In this document: positions 27,601-36,321 of the stretch, one piece after another
Position numbering within the stretch: position 1 is the first letter of the stretch
How the letters are laid out: each line of letters begins with the position of its first letter
Source of the DNA: CAZHHH01 sp052400685
GTDB lineage: Bacteria > Bacteroidota > Bacteroidia > Bacteroidales > Marinilabiliaceae
Direction: 5' to 3' (one strand)
Length of the DNA stretch: 64,000 nt
NCBI GenBank assembly: GCA_052400685.1
Contig: JBQTGJ010000015.1
The notes under the pieces: model-generated
What the model was told of the DNA's origin: nothing
Databases searched by the model: none
The model's input: only the letters and a program-made list of their open reading frames with translations
Made by a program: the position numbers and the translations under genes

Positions 27601-28903
27601 ATAGGTTGTAGATAATCTTTAGTTTGACATTTTGATTTGAATCGCCCATAATAAGGCTTTTAAAGGTGGTATTCATCTCTTCATCGGGCAGCGTTAATTG
27701 CAGAACTTGTTTGTCAAGACCTAAAGCAAAAATTTGTGTATCGATAAAGTCGGTGATCGTGAACGAATAATAGGTATTCTGACCTCCGATATCGTCATAA
27801 ACCAGACTTCCGGTTTGCAATGAACTTCCATAACTATCTGTAATAGCATCCACGGTTGACCCAAATTTATCGGCAACGTATAAGGATAGCGATTGCGGCA
27901 GATCGGATTCTTTTGCAAAACTGCTTTTAACAGGATAGATTGATAGCTGTGCGCCTTGAACAATGCCGGCAGTTCCCAGCTTGGCTATTTCGTTTAGATA
28001 GGGAAATTCAATACGCGTGTAAAAGCCGGCCAGTCCCATTAAATAGCTCATATTGTCACTTATTGTAGATGATAATCCTTCATAGTCGTCTGTCAGGTTT
28101 TTTATAGGTGTTTGAGAGTAGTCATGGTCTACACGAAAGAAACTCGTGGAGCTAATGGGTTCAATAGAGAGTTCTTTTTCTATTATTTCTTCTTCGGTAT
28201 AGTGATAGTATAGTTTGATGACGGAACTTGAATCGCCCACAGAATAACTGAATATTGCGGCATTGTTGTTCGTTGGCGTAATTCTGAATCCCGGGAAATA
28301 TTCCTGAAATAATTCGGAGGTTGAGACATCGTCGTCAGAAGTACTTAACTTATTTAGGAGATCGTTACCCATGTCATCCGGTAATCGCACCACCATAGCT
28401 TGTCCCAGATTTGGGTGCGGTATGAATCGAGTTGCAACCAACCTGTCTGATTGCGATGAGACCGTTGAGGTATTGTAGAAATCTCCTGTATCAGGTAATT
28501 TAAGGGGCGATTTTAACTGGTAAATTTCGAATTCCTGATAGGCTGTTGTATCTCCTGTGTAGTAGGTGTCGTAATTAAATTCAAGCGTTAAAGAATCTAA
28601 AATATATGGCGTTGAGGCATAAGTCCGAGTGTCCGAAAAGTTAGGTTTGCTATATGAAACAAAACTCTCTGACATAATAGTCCCTCTGAGATCATCGGTG
28701 AGTTTACCAACAATCAATAAGCCTTTGCCCGACGTTTCCAATGAATCTATTTTCAACGTAGTAAGCGATACCGTGCAGGTATCAATAATAACAGAGTGTG
28801 CCTGACTGTCAACCATCTTACTTCCGAGGCTGAAATCATCATTGCTGCATGCAACCAGCAGGTGCGTGATGCTTGCGATAACAAAGAAAATAGGATACTT
28901 CAT
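27593..28903 (-). CDS. DUF4270 lipoprotein
   Basis: 436-aa lipoprotein (lipobox LLVAC; the ATG at 28903 gives a clean signal peptide, an upstream in-frame ATG at 28924 does not). Conserved DUF4270 features are SLGSKMVDSQAHSVIIDT at the mature N-terminus, RGTIMSESFVSY, and the repeated Ser/Thr-rich beta domains ending in a LTLPD segment. The family is widespread in Bacteroidetes and of unknown function. It overlaps the downstream beta-barrel gene by 8 bp and is divergent from the kelch lipoprotein gene, a recurring neighbourhood. Confidence 0.82.
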   Translation of the reverse strand: MKYPIFFVIASITHLLVACSNDDFSLGSKMVDSQAHSVIIDTCTVSLTTLKIDSLETSGKGLLIVGKLTDDLRGTIMSESFVSYSKPNFSDTRTYASTPYILDSLTLEFNYDTYYTGDTTAYQEFEIYQLKSPLKLPDTGDFYNTSTVSSQSDRLVATRFIPHPNLGQAMVVRLPDDMGNDLLNKLSTSDDDVSTSELFQEYFPGFRITPTNNNAAIFSYSVGDSSSVIKLYYHYTEEEIIEKELSIEPISSTSFFRVDHDYSQTPIKNLTDDYEGLSSTISDNMSYLMGLAGFYTRIEFPYLNEIAKLGTAGIVQGAQLSIYPVKSSFAKESDLPQSLSLYVADKFGSTVDAITDSYGSSLQTGSLVYDDIGGQNTYYSFTITDFIDTQIFALGLDKQVLQLTLPDEEMNTTFKSLIMGDSNQNVKLKIIYNLYE

Positions 28904-29162
28904 TTTATATTGTCTTTTACACAAAAGAAGAAGACTGATTCTATTAATTAAAAGGAAATAGACAAATGGGGTCTTAAATCAGACGAAAAGCTCATTTTGA
29001 CCGTTGAGTCAATTTTTATAAATGTTACTGGCTTTCATCTTTTAAAGTTGGGTGTTCGTCGATAAAATCTTTCCTTTCAACGGTTCTTTTTGATGTGATT
29101 AAACGCTAAGACTACATTCGAATTTATTTTGATTTAATCATTACAATAACAAACTTGAAATT

Positions 29163-30191
29163 ATGAGATTAAAACAGCTTATAGGAGGTGTCATTTTATT
29201 GGCAGGGATGATGATTACCACTACGGCCTGTAGTGATGATGACGATGACGACGTTTTGGGAAACTGGTTGTGGATGGCCGATTTTGATGGTGTTGCCCGT
29301 AGTAATGCCGCTTCGTTTGTGATCGATGGTGTAGGTTATGTAGCAGGTGGTTATGATGGCTATGATCGTCTTAAGGATTTGTGGGCCTTCAGTCCCGAAG
29401 GTTCTTCCAGAGGGAGTTGGACACAAAAGGCGTCGATGCCCGATAGTGCTGTAGCCCGTAATTCAGCTGTCGCATTTTCGGCTGGCGGCAATGGGTATGT
29501 TGGATCTGGTTTCGATGGAATTAATTATCTCAATGATTTTTGGGAATATTTACCAGAAACAAACAGCTGGCGACCCATCGACGATTTTCCGGGTTCAGCT
29601 CGTTATGGGGCAGTAGCCTTTAATTCTAATGGTTACGGTTACGTTGGCTGTGGCTATGATGGCAACTATTTGAAGGATTTTTATATTTATGATCCAACAT
29701 CGGACTCCTGGGATTCTGGTATTTCGACTTCGTTTCCCGGAACAAAACGTTTAGGTGCTTCCAGTTTTGAGATTGATGGTAATGTATATTTGATTGGTGG
29801 CTTGAATAATCAAAAGTATGTTTATGATTTCTGGATGCTTGATAAAACAACCGGCGATTGGAAGCAAAAACGCGATATCGTCAACACTTCTGATGATTCG
29901 TATGATGATGATTATTCTATTACCCGTTCCTATGGTGTTGCATTTACCATTAATAGCCTGGGTTACTACACAACTGGTGAAAGTGGTTCTTTAAAAAGCG
30001 ATGCATGGGAGTATAACCCCACAACCGATGAGTGGGAAGAGAAAACAGCATTTGAAGGTGCTTCGCGTAGTGGTTCGGTGGCCATGTCTTTTGGCGATCG
30101 TGCATTTGTGGGGTTAGGACGTAGCAGTAGTTATTTCTTTGATGATATGTATGAGTTTAAACCTTTTGATGAATATGAAGAATACGACTAA
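29163..30191 (+). CDS. Kelch-repeat lipoprotein
   Basis: 342-aa lipoprotein (lipobox TTTAC, Cys about 23, followed by an acidic run of Asp). About six kelch blades of roughly 45-50 residues follow, each with a hydrophobic run, a GG or GC pair and spaced Tyr/Trp (GYVAGGYDG, GYVGSGFDG, GYVGCGYDG, VYLIGGLNN, FVGLGRS). They should form a six-bladed propeller on the outer membrane. The ligand is unknown. It is first in an operon with the DUF4907 gene, whose start lies inside its 3' end, and divergent from the DUF4270 operon. Confidence 0.87.
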   Translation: MRLKQLIGGVILLAGMMITTTACSDDDDDDVLGNWLWMADFDGVARSNAASFVIDGVGYVAGGYDGYDRLKDLWAFSPEGSSRGSWTQKASMPDSAVARNSAVAFSAGGNGYVGSGFDGINYLNDFWEYLPETNSWRPIDDFPGSARYGAVAFNSNGYGYVGCGYDGNYLKDFYIYDPTSDSWDSGISTSFPGTKRLGASSFEIDGNVYLIGGLNNQKYVYDFWMLDKTTGDWKQKRDIVNTSDDSYDDDYSITRSYGVAFTINSLGYYTTGESGSLKSDAWEYNPTTDEWEEKTAFEGASRSGSVAMSFGDRAFVGLGRSSSYFFDDMYEFKPFDEYEEYD

Positions 30192-30501
30192 ACTCGTTAG
30201 GCTTTTACTGATTGTTAGTTCGTTTTCAATTGTTATATTAGTTTTCCTGAAGGCAGTTCAACCAAAGGACTGCCTTTCTTTTACTGTTTATGAAGTAAAT
30301 GATGGATGGGGATATGATATTCAATGTGAAGAAGAAACAGTTATTCATCAGCCTTTTATTCCTGCCGTGCCGGGTTTTAATGCTTTCAATAGTGAGGATA
30401 AAGCGCGTGAAACGGCTCAATTTGTAATAAAAAAATTACGTCAGAAACGCAGTCCGCAACTAACCGTTGCCGACTTGAAGGATTTGAACGTTATTGAATA
30501 G
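30175..30501 (+). CDS. DUF4907 family protein
   Basis: 108-aa protein starting at the ATG at 30175 (MKNTTKLVRLLLIV), 17 bp inside the kelch gene's 3' end, so translation is probably coupled. One N-terminal membrane segment or signal anchor (about 8-28) precedes a small domain with GWGYDI and QPFIPAVPGF, typical of DUF4907. Function unknown. Association with kelch lipoproteins is common in Bacteroidetes, so a shared envelope complex is a reasonable inference. Confidence 0.75.
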   Translation: MKNTTKLVRLLLIVSSFSIVILVFLKAVQPKDCLSFTVYEVNDGWGYDIQCEEETVIHQPFIPAVPGFNAFNSEDKARETAQFVIKKLRQKRSPQLTVADLKDLNVIE

Positions 30502-30628
30502 AATTTTTTTGTTTTTATTTGTTTTTTCAAAGTATTGATAAGCTTGTAATTATGAGTTGGAGCTTAAAAATACTGGAATTTTTAGAAAAAAATTAGGCCG
30601 AAAATGTTTCAGGTTTACTCAATTTCTC

Positions 30629-30636
30629 TATCTTTG
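30629..30636 (+). promoter_or_regulatory. Candidate -7 box for the tRNA-Arg gene
   Basis: TATCTTTG, a perfect TAnnTTTG box, 39 bp before the mature tRNA 5' end. Only a weak -33 element is visible about 20 bp upstream. Confidence 0.5.
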
Positions 30637-30674
30637 CAGCGCATTTGAGAACAAAATATATGTTCAGGCAAATC

Positions 30675-30748
30675 GATTCCGTAGCTTAATTGGATAGAGC
30701 ACCTGGTTACGGCCCAGGAGGTTGGGGGTTCGAGTCCCTTCGGAATCA
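30675..30748 (+). tRNA. tRNA-Arg (anticodon ACG)
   Basis: A 74-nt cloverleaf. The acceptor stem is GATTCCG/CGGAATC with discriminator A. The D arm carries AATTGGATAGAG, and the anticodon stem CCTGG/CCAGG encloses the loop TTACGGC, which gives anticodon ACG at 30709-30711. The T arm has GGGGGTTCGAGTCCC. The 3' CCA is not encoded in full. ACG is expected to be edited to ICG and to read CGU, CGC and CGA. Confidence 0.96.
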
Positions 30749-30749
30749 C

Positions 30750-30787
30750 AAAAAACACCGCAAACATTAAATGTTGCGGTGTTTTTT
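30750..30787 (+). terminator. Intrinsic terminator of the tRNA gene
   Basis: AAAACACCGCAA pairs with TTGCGGTGTTTT around a small AT loop, followed by a T tract. It starts two bases after the tRNA. Confidence 0.9.
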
Positions 30788-30877
30788 GTTTATTGAACTT
30801 TGGTGATTTGTGATTAAAGGTATTCGTTTTTTCCACCTCTCTATATTGAAATTATGAGGCCTGTTTTAGCTATTCTT

Positions 30878-31717
30878 TTATTTAGCCGACAAGTCGGTCA
30901 CCTCTTCCATTAAACGGCTGTATTTGGCCGGCTTAAGATTTAAAACGTCTACTACCTTTGGCTGATTTTTGATTTCTTTACACAGCACAACACCTTTGGC
31001 TAACAACTGTTGTTTTTCGCTTTTGGTTAACTGCGTAAGTGTTGTTATGGGGAATAAATTTTCACGTTCGATGATGGCTTTGATGCTTTCGCCATCGGGA
31101 TAATCCCAACTAATTAGTTTCAGGCCACTACATAACCCAAAGCTCATGGCATCGCCTGTAAAACGGGTGTTGGTGGCTATCCAGCCATGAAAGGTGAAGC
31201 CTGCATATTCAGGTTGGTTTTCGCGAACACTCACAATATCATTTACCCGTGAACGGATGTACAGAGGCACCTGCACGTTGGCATATTTTCCCTGACTGTT
31301 ATAATACTTGCACTCCACTAGGTGTTGTTCTTTTTCACCGGTGGCCACAACATCGACTTCGTGTGTCACACATTGACCATTAAGTACTTGTCCGGTTTGG
31401 ACTTCCAATCCGCGGGTGCGAAATATATGCCCCATAAATTTTTCAAAGGGATACCCCGACGGTCCCAGTTCCATAATGGCACGTTTTAAGCTGTAACGGG
31501 CAGCCATACTGCGTTTTTTTCGGCGTAGAAGCAAAAAGGCCCGTGCATATATTTTTTGTGTTGTTGTTACATCGGCCAACCACGATTTTATATCTGTTAT
31601 TATTTCATGTATTAACTCTTCGGTAGCTCCTGCCCGTCGAAGTGAGTTTTCCAGTTTTTCTGCCGAAAAGGGCTGTGTTTCGCCGCTGGCCTTCTTTACA
31701 AGATATTTTCCTGTCAT
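30878..31717 (-). CDS. ATP-cone domain fused to an Mrr/PD-(D/E)xK-type nuclease
   Basis: 279 aa. Residues about 1-85 are an ATP-cone (KYLVKKASGETQPFSAEKLE), otherwise best known as the allosteric domain of ribonucleotide reductase and NrdR. After a basic linker the C-terminal half is a restriction-endonuclease-like fold with the active-site pattern HEVDVV followed by VECKYYN. The start at 31717 is preferred: the open frame continues 29 codons upstream, but those codons are copy 2 of repeat P. The architecture suggests a nucleotide-controlled DNA nuclease; biological role unknown. No methyltransferase or helicase lies nearby. Confidence 0.8.
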   Translation of the reverse strand: MTGKYLVKKASGETQPFSAEKLENSLRRAGATEELIHEIITDIKSWLADVTTTQKIYARAFLLLRRKKRSMAARYSLKRAIMELGPSGYPFEKFMGHIFRTRGLEVQTGQVLNGQCVTHEVDVVATGEKEQHLVECKYYNSQGKYANVQVPLYIRSRVNDIVSVRENQPEYAGFTFHGWIATNTRFTGDAMSFGLCSGLKLISWDYPDGESIKAIIERENLFPITTLTQLTKSEKQQLLAKGVVLCKEIKNQPKVVDVLNLKPAKYSRLMEEVTDLSAK

Positions 31718-31754
31718 TGTTCTTTTATTGAAATTAATATTTAGTGTTTGCACA

Positions 31755-31895
31755 AAAAGTTCAACTTCGGCGTTTCGCTTGCCCTTAAAATGGTCATATG
31801 CCATTGTAAACTTTCATTTTTAGGACTTCGCAAGTTTTGAATTTGAACTTTTTTAATCAAGTACTTGAGTTTTCTTGCTGATACTATTTAAGATA
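31755..31895 (+). repeat. Dispersed palindromic repeat P, copy 2
   Basis: Core 31777-31834, from GCTTG to CGCAAG, with CTTAAAATGG against CATTTTTAGG as the inner arms. The left flank is AAAGTTCAACTTCGGCGTTTC and the right flank TTTTGAATTTGAACTTTT. The tail CTTGAGTTTTCTTGCTGATA is shared with copies 1 and 8. It overlaps the unlikely N-terminal extension of the ATP-cone gene. Confidence 0.75.
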
Positions 31896-31965
31896 CGTAA
31901 TTTGCAGAGCTGTTAGCATCTGTTGTGAAAAAGAGGTATAAATTAAGGTAATTAAAATTATAATT

Positions 31966-32514
31966 ATGAAATTTTTAGAATTAATTATCCTGGGAATTTT
32001 AATTGTCGCTTGCTCAGAAGTGAGATTTGAAAGCCCACAGCCTAAAAATGTAAAAGAAATTACCAAATTCCCGCAAAAGTTCATCGGTATCTTTTCTGAC
32101 AATGAAAACAAGGATACCTTATTTATTTCAGAAAATGGGTTTAGATACGGTGAAGACATAAAGAGGTTGCCAGACGAAAGAGTTGTATTGAAAAAAACTG
32201 GTGACTATTACATTTTATCGTGCAAAGAAATTTTACTTGGAGACGATACGACTGATCTGAAAGGTTGGGATGTTTTACCATTTAAAATGGTAGATGACAC
32301 ATTGATTGTTTTTTATATCGATATTTCAGATAATGACGAAACAATGAAAACAAGATTTGAAACTATTTTGGCCAAAGGGATCAAAGAAGAGATAGAGAAA
32401 CGAGATAACGATGATTTTGAATATTATCTCATAAATCCATCAAAGCGGGAATTTAAAACCATGTTGAGAGACGGTCTTTTTAATGAGCAGGTAAAATTTA
32501 CTAAAATAAATTGA
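31966..32514 (+). CDS. Hypothetical lipoprotein
   Basis: 182-aa protein with a short lipoprotein signal (LIVAC lipobox, Cys about residue 16). The mature part is charged and Lys/Asp/Glu-rich, with no recognisable motif. Base composition is more AT-rich than the neighbours and the gene sits alone between two P repeats, which fits an accessory gene. Not recognised. Confidence 0.6.
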   Translation: MKFLELIILGILIVACSEVRFESPQPKNVKEITKFPQKFIGIFSDNENKDTLFISENGFRYGEDIKRLPDERVVLKKTGDYYILSCKEILLGDDTTDLKGWDVLPFKMVDDTLIVFYIDISDNDETMKTRFETILAKGIKEEIEKRDNDDFEYYLINPSKREFKTMLRDGLFNEQVKFTKIN

Positions 32515-32544
32515 ATCAAGTTGCTAATATATAGGGCTTGCAAT

Positions 32545-32650
32545 CAAAGTCCAACTTCTGCTTTATGCTTGTCCTAAATAGGATTATTTACCATAATAAA
32601 GCTTTATGGTGAAGCTTTATTATCTGTCATGGAAGTTTTTGGGCAGGTAT
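32545..32650 (+). repeat. Dispersed palindromic repeat P, copy 3 (diverged)
   Basis: The left arm AAAGTCCAACTTCTG...ATGCTTGTCC is well kept. The right arm is altered and holds a separate hairpin, AATAAAGCTTTATGGTGAAGCTTTATT. Confidence 0.5.
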
Positions 32651-32662
32651 TAAGAGGTTTTA

Positions 32663-33526
32663 TTATTTGAGACTTCCATTATTGTCTTTAGTTTTTTCTG
32701 TGCTATGAAACTTCGCTAATCCGGCCATGGGTTCTTTGGTAACCTGGCCGATACAAAAGCCTGCCTGGGTCGCAGCCTCTTTTAGTATGGGCTGAAAATG
32801 CCAGGCAATGCTGCCTGTGAAATGAACCGGTAACGATGAAGCTTCGTGGTAGTGCCGGATATTTCGAACAAAAAAATCGACAAAAGATCTTTTTACCAAC
32901 TGGCGAATGCACTCTTCTGTTCTGTTTTCGTACAGAAAGACGGAAAACTGAGCCAGATATCGATTGGGAAAACTGTTTTTGTAAACATTATTAAGAATCT
33001 CATCGGTTGTTAATTGATAGGTTTGTTCAAAGCGGCTAATGATCTGTTTGGGTAACTGTCGTTTCAAAATATCCGAAACCAGTTGTTTACCCAAAGCGGC
33101 ACCACTGCCTTCATCGCCCAGTACATAACCCAATGGCGCTACATGTTTAGTAATAGCTTTACCATTGTAATAGCATGAATTGGAACCGGTGCCCAAAATT
33201 GCGGCAATTCCCGGTTCATGGCCGCACAATGAACGGGCGGCTCCCAGTAAATCGCTTTCTACGGAAATTATTTGTGGGTGAAAAAAGCGTTCCAAAGCAT
33301 TTAGAACAACGTTTTTTTTGTCAGCATTGGAACAACCTGCACCATAAAACCATATTTCACGTATTCCTTCGTGTTCCAAAAGAAAATTATCACTCAACAA
33401 GCGATAAATCTCTTCTTCACTTTGAAAAAACGGATTTATTCCTGATGTTTGACCGGCTTGTGAAATTCCATCTTTTAGTAGTAACCAACTGGTTTTTGAC
33501 GAGCCGCTATCGGCAATTAATATCAT
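32663..33526 (-). CDS. BadF/BcrA-type sugar kinase, probable N-acetylmuramate/N-acetylglucosamine kinase (MurK-like)
   Basis: 287-aa ASKHA-fold ATPase. The phosphate-1 motif DSGSSKTSW is at residues 5-13, the adenosine-side segment AAILGTGSNSCYY near 115, and PLGYVLGDEGSGAALG near 137-152. Short BadF-family kinases of this size in Bacteroidetes include the MurNAc kinase MurK of Tannerella forsythia. Genes for a NamZ-like muramidase and an AmpG/MurT-like permease lie 4-7 kb downstream, which supports a role in amino-sugar salvage. The exact sugar is not determinable here, and N-acetylglucosamine is the alternative. No murQ etherase is in the window. Confidence 0.75.
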   Translation of the reverse strand: MILIADSGSSKTSWLLLKDGISQAGQTSGINPFFQSEEEIYRLLSDNFLLEHEGIREIWFYGAGCSNADKKNVVLNALERFFHPQIISVESDLLGAARSLCGHEPGIAAILGTGSNSCYYNGKAITKHVAPLGYVLGDEGSGAALGKQLVSDILKRQLPKQIISRFEQTYQLTTDEILNNVYKNSFPNRYLAQFSVFLYENRTEECIRQLVKRSFVDFFVRNIRHYHEASSLPVHFTGSIAWHFQPILKEAATQAGFCIGQVTKEPMAGLAKFHSTEKTKDNNGSLK

Positions 33527-33554
33527 ATAACTAATGTGCTGTTAATAGTGTTAG

Positions 33555-33670
33555 CAAGAAAACGTTTTTATTTTCGTTACTCTCGTTTTTAAAATGGTTA
33601 TTTACATCAGTAAAGGTTCATTTTTTAAGCTTCGAGAGCCTTAGAAATAAAGCTTTCGGTTTTATAACAG
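33555..33670 (+). repeat. Dispersed palindromic repeat P, copy 4
   Basis: Core 33580-33638. The closing stem is CTCTCG/CGAGAG instead of GCTTG/CAAGC, with both arms changed together. TTTAAAATGG faces CATTTTTTAA, capped by TTTAC/GTAAA. It occupies the divergent gap between the kinase and glycosyltransferase genes. Confidence 0.7.
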
Positions 33671-33760
33671 GCGTTTTCGGGCACGCGCTAAATAAATGAA
33701 TCTGTTTGACAGATGTACGTATTTTAAAAATGTCTAAATTTATACTTTTCACGCGAAAAG

Positions 33761-35236
33761 ATGCGCAATATGGCTAAAAGAATCACTTGTTTTATTCCTT
33801 ATGGGACAGCTGAAGACACCAAATTTACTATTACTGCTCTGGAAAAAGACCCTCTGGTTAATCAAATATACATTCTGGCACCTGAACTGCCAGAGACTTT
33901 AGTGTTGACCGACACTGTAAAATGGTTACAAACGGATGCCGTATTCTCATCTGAAACCATTAGGACTTTAGCGAAACAAAGTTCCGCCGACTTTACGCTG
34001 TTTTATACCAGTTATGCTCCTTTACAACCCGGCGCACACGCATTGAAACGGATGTGTCATATTGCCAATATAACCAGGGCCGGAATGATTTATTCCGATT
34101 ATATAGAACTGACGGACGGACGTGCTGAGAGGCACCCTGTCATCGATTATCAGCCAGGGAGCTTACGCGATGATTTTGATTTCGGTGCATTGTTGTTTTT
34201 TAACACGGCGCTTATGAGAGATGCTGTTGTGGGGATGAACAATAATTATCAATATGCCGGGCTGTATGAGCTTCGGCTAAAAATCTCGCAGGCAAACAAA
34301 ATTATTCGTTTGCCTGAGTTTTTGTATACGGTGCATGAGGCGGCCATACAGTTGAAGGGCGAAAGACAGTTTGACTATGTAAATCCTAAGAATCGTTCAG
34401 CACAAATAGAAATGGAACAGGTCTGCACCCAACATCTCAAAGAAATTGGGGCATGGGTAAAGCCTTCTCTGACCAATATTTCTTTTGAGCAGGAGGATTT
34501 TCCCGTGGAAGCCTCAGTTATCATTCCTGTTTTTAACCGAAAAAAAACCATTGGCAATGCCATTGAAAGTGTTCTTGCGCAGCGTGCAAATTTCTCTTTT
34601 AATCTTATCATTATTGATAACCATTCAACAGATGGCACTACTGATGTTATTGGTCGGTTTGCAGAGCACAATCCGCAGATTGTTCATCTTATTCCCGAAA
34701 GGGATGATCTGGGTATAGGTGGTTGTTGGAACGAAGGTATTTTTCATTCGCAGTGCGGCAAGTTTGCCGTTCAGCTCGACAGCGATGATTTGTACATCAA
34801 CTCATCGGTGTTGCAAACTATTGTTGATACATTTTATCAACAGAATTGCGCCATGGTTATTGGCAGTTACCGAATGGTTAATTTTAAGCTGGAAGAATTA
34901 CCCCCCGGACTTATTGATCATCGGGAATGGACCGACGACAATGGACGGAACAATGCCATGCGTATTAATGGACTGGGCGCGCCACGTGCGTTTTATACGC
35001 CGGTAATACGTCAAATAACATTTCCAAATACCAGTTACGGAGAAGATTATGCTGTAGGTCTGGCACTCTCAAGAGAATATCGCATCGGTCGTATTTACGA
35101 ACCACTTTATCTGTGTCGTCGTTGGGAGGGTAACTCCGATGCGGACCTGAGTGTTGAAAAAAACAACGCCAATAACCTTTACAAAGACCGCTTACGCACC
35201 ATTGAATTATGGGCCCGGATAAATATGAATATTTGA
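33761..35236 (+). CDS. Two-domain family 2 glycosyltransferase
   Basis: 491 aa, no signal peptide. The C-terminal half is a GT-A fold: VIIPVFNRKKTIGNAIESVL near residue 250, LIIIDNHSTDGT, and QLDSDDLY as the metal-binding DxD-type motif near 338. The N-terminal 245 residues look like a second, degenerate GT2-like domain (MIYSDYIELTDGR, DYQPGSLRDDFDFG). A second ATG at 33770 (MAKRITCF) could be the true start. The next gene begins 4 bp after the stop, so it is co-transcribed with the DUF4922 gene. Acceptor unknown. Confidence 0.85.
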   Translation: MRNMAKRITCFIPYGTAEDTKFTITALEKDPLVNQIYILAPELPETLVLTDTVKWLQTDAVFSSETIRTLAKQSSADFTLFYTSYAPLQPGAHALKRMCHIANITRAGMIYSDYIELTDGRAERHPVIDYQPGSLRDDFDFGALLFFNTALMRDAVVGMNNNYQYAGLYELRLKISQANKIIRLPEFLYTVHEAAIQLKGERQFDYVNPKNRSAQIEMEQVCTQHLKEIGAWVKPSLTNISFEQEDFPVEASVIIPVFNRKKTIGNAIESVLAQRANFSFNLIIIDNHSTDGTTDVIGRFAEHNPQIVHLIPERDDLGIGGCWNEGIFHSQCGKFAVQLDSDDLYINSSVLQTIVDTFYQQNCAMVIGSYRMVNFKLEELPPGLIDHREWTDDNGRNNAMRINGLGAPRAFYTPVIRQITFPNTSYGEDYAVGLALSREYRIGRIYEPLYLCRRWEGNSDADLSVEKNNANNLYKDRLRTIELWARINMNI

Positions 35237-35240
35237 AATT

Positions 35241-36164
35241 ATGACGATTCAACAATCGGTAAATAATCTGCTGCTTTCGCAGCTAAATGACTGGGAGCTC
35301 GCTAAAACCAATTATGGTGATTTGGCAGGACTTCTGACGCGTGAGATTGTTGTTAACAAACAAATGATAAAAGTTCAATATAATCCACATCGAATCCAAT
35401 CGTCGGCAGCAAAGGTTGATAACGCATCCATCAGTCAACGTCCTTGCTTTTTGTGTGGAGATAACCGGCCCGCAGTGCAGGCGCATGTTGGCTTTTCAGA
35501 TGAGTATGAAATTTTGGTAAATCCGTATCCCATTTTTCCTAAACACCTTACCATCGTTGAAAAACATCATATCCAACAACGTCTCGGAGGTCATTTTAAA
35601 ACGTTGTTGCAGCTGTCTAAAGCATTGGATGATTTTACCATTTTCTATAATGGCCCCCAGTGCGGAGCTTCAGCCCCCGATCATTTTCATTTTCAGGCAG
35701 GCAGTAAGGGTGTGATGCCCATTGAGAAGGAATTGGAGTCAATACCGATGTTTCCGATTCAGCAGTTTCATTACAATGAAGTCCTGGCTATGGACGATGG
35801 TTTTAGAAAGGCGATTGTGATTAAAGGAAATGAAGAGAGTTTAATGATTGATTTGTTTCAATCTGTCTGGAATTATTTGATAAAAAAGATTCCCGGCGAG
35901 CCGGAACCTATGGTTAACGTATTGGCACGTTGGGAGGACGCGGCATGGCAAATTGTTATTTTTTTACGCGGGAAACACCGGCCGCAACAGTTTTATGCCA
36001 AAGGGTCGCAACAACTATTACTCAGTCCCGCATCGGTTGATTTTGGTGGGCTTCTGATCACGCCCCGCGAAGAAGATTTTTACAAACTGGATGCCGGAAC
36101 GATTCGGGATATTTTTCAACAAGTTGCAATAGATGAATCGAAGTGGATGAATATTATTAATTAA
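35241..36164 (+). CDS. DUF4922 protein, HIT-superfamily nucleotidyltransferase/phosphorylase-like
   Basis: 307 aa. It has a CFLCGDNRP zinc-type segment near residue 71, NPYPIFPKHLTIVEKHH near 94-110, and DHFHFQAGS near 147. The His-x-His-x-Gln pattern is the GalT/Ap4A-phosphorylase branch of the HIT superfamily. DUF4922 proteins are annotated near sugar-nucleotide or GDP-sugar phosphorylase relatives, so a role in nucleotide-sugar turnover is a reasonable inference. It lies 4 bp after the glycosyltransferase gene and ahead of the SpoIID gene, an arrangement also seen in other Bacteroidetes. Confidence 0.8.
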   Translation: MTIQQSVNNLLLSQLNDWELAKTNYGDLAGLLTREIVVNKQMIKVQYNPHRIQSSAAKVDNASISQRPCFLCGDNRPAVQAHVGFSDEYEILVNPYPIFPKHLTIVEKHHIQQRLGGHFKTLLQLSKALDDFTIFYNGPQCGASAPDHFHFQAGSKGVMPIEKELESIPMFPIQQFHYNEVLAMDDGFRKAIVIKGNEESLMIDLFQSVWNYLIKKIPGEPEPMVNVLARWEDAAWQIVIFLRGKHRPQQFYAKGSQQLLLSPASVDFGGLLITPREEDFYKLDAGTIRDIFQQVAIDESKWMNIIN

Positions 36165-36172
36165 TGTTTGTC

Positions 36173-36290
36173 TATAAAGTTAACTTCTGCGTTACGCTTG
36201 TCATAAAAACAGTCATTTACGAAAAGTAAACTCCTTGATTTTTATGACTTGGCAAGCCTTGAATTTGAACTTTATATTTCAAACATTTAG
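36173..36290 (+). repeat. Dispersed palindromic repeat P, copy 5
   Basis: Core 36196-36257: GCTTG/CAAGC outside, TCATAAAAA/TTTTTATGA inside, TTTAC/GTAAA at the tip. The middle stem sequence differs from other copies on both arms, so the pairing is kept. The flanks AAAGTTAACTTCTGCGTTAC and CCTTGAATTTGAACTTTA are also partly complementary. Confidence 0.8.
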
Positions 36291-36321
36291 TTTATGGACA
36301 GACTCTAATTAGAGTTTGGCT

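Noticed and set aside
31718..31804. 29-codon N-terminal extension of the ATP-cone nuclease
   Set aside because: The extension is the left arm of repeat P copy 2; the ATP-cone starts right after the ATG at 31717.
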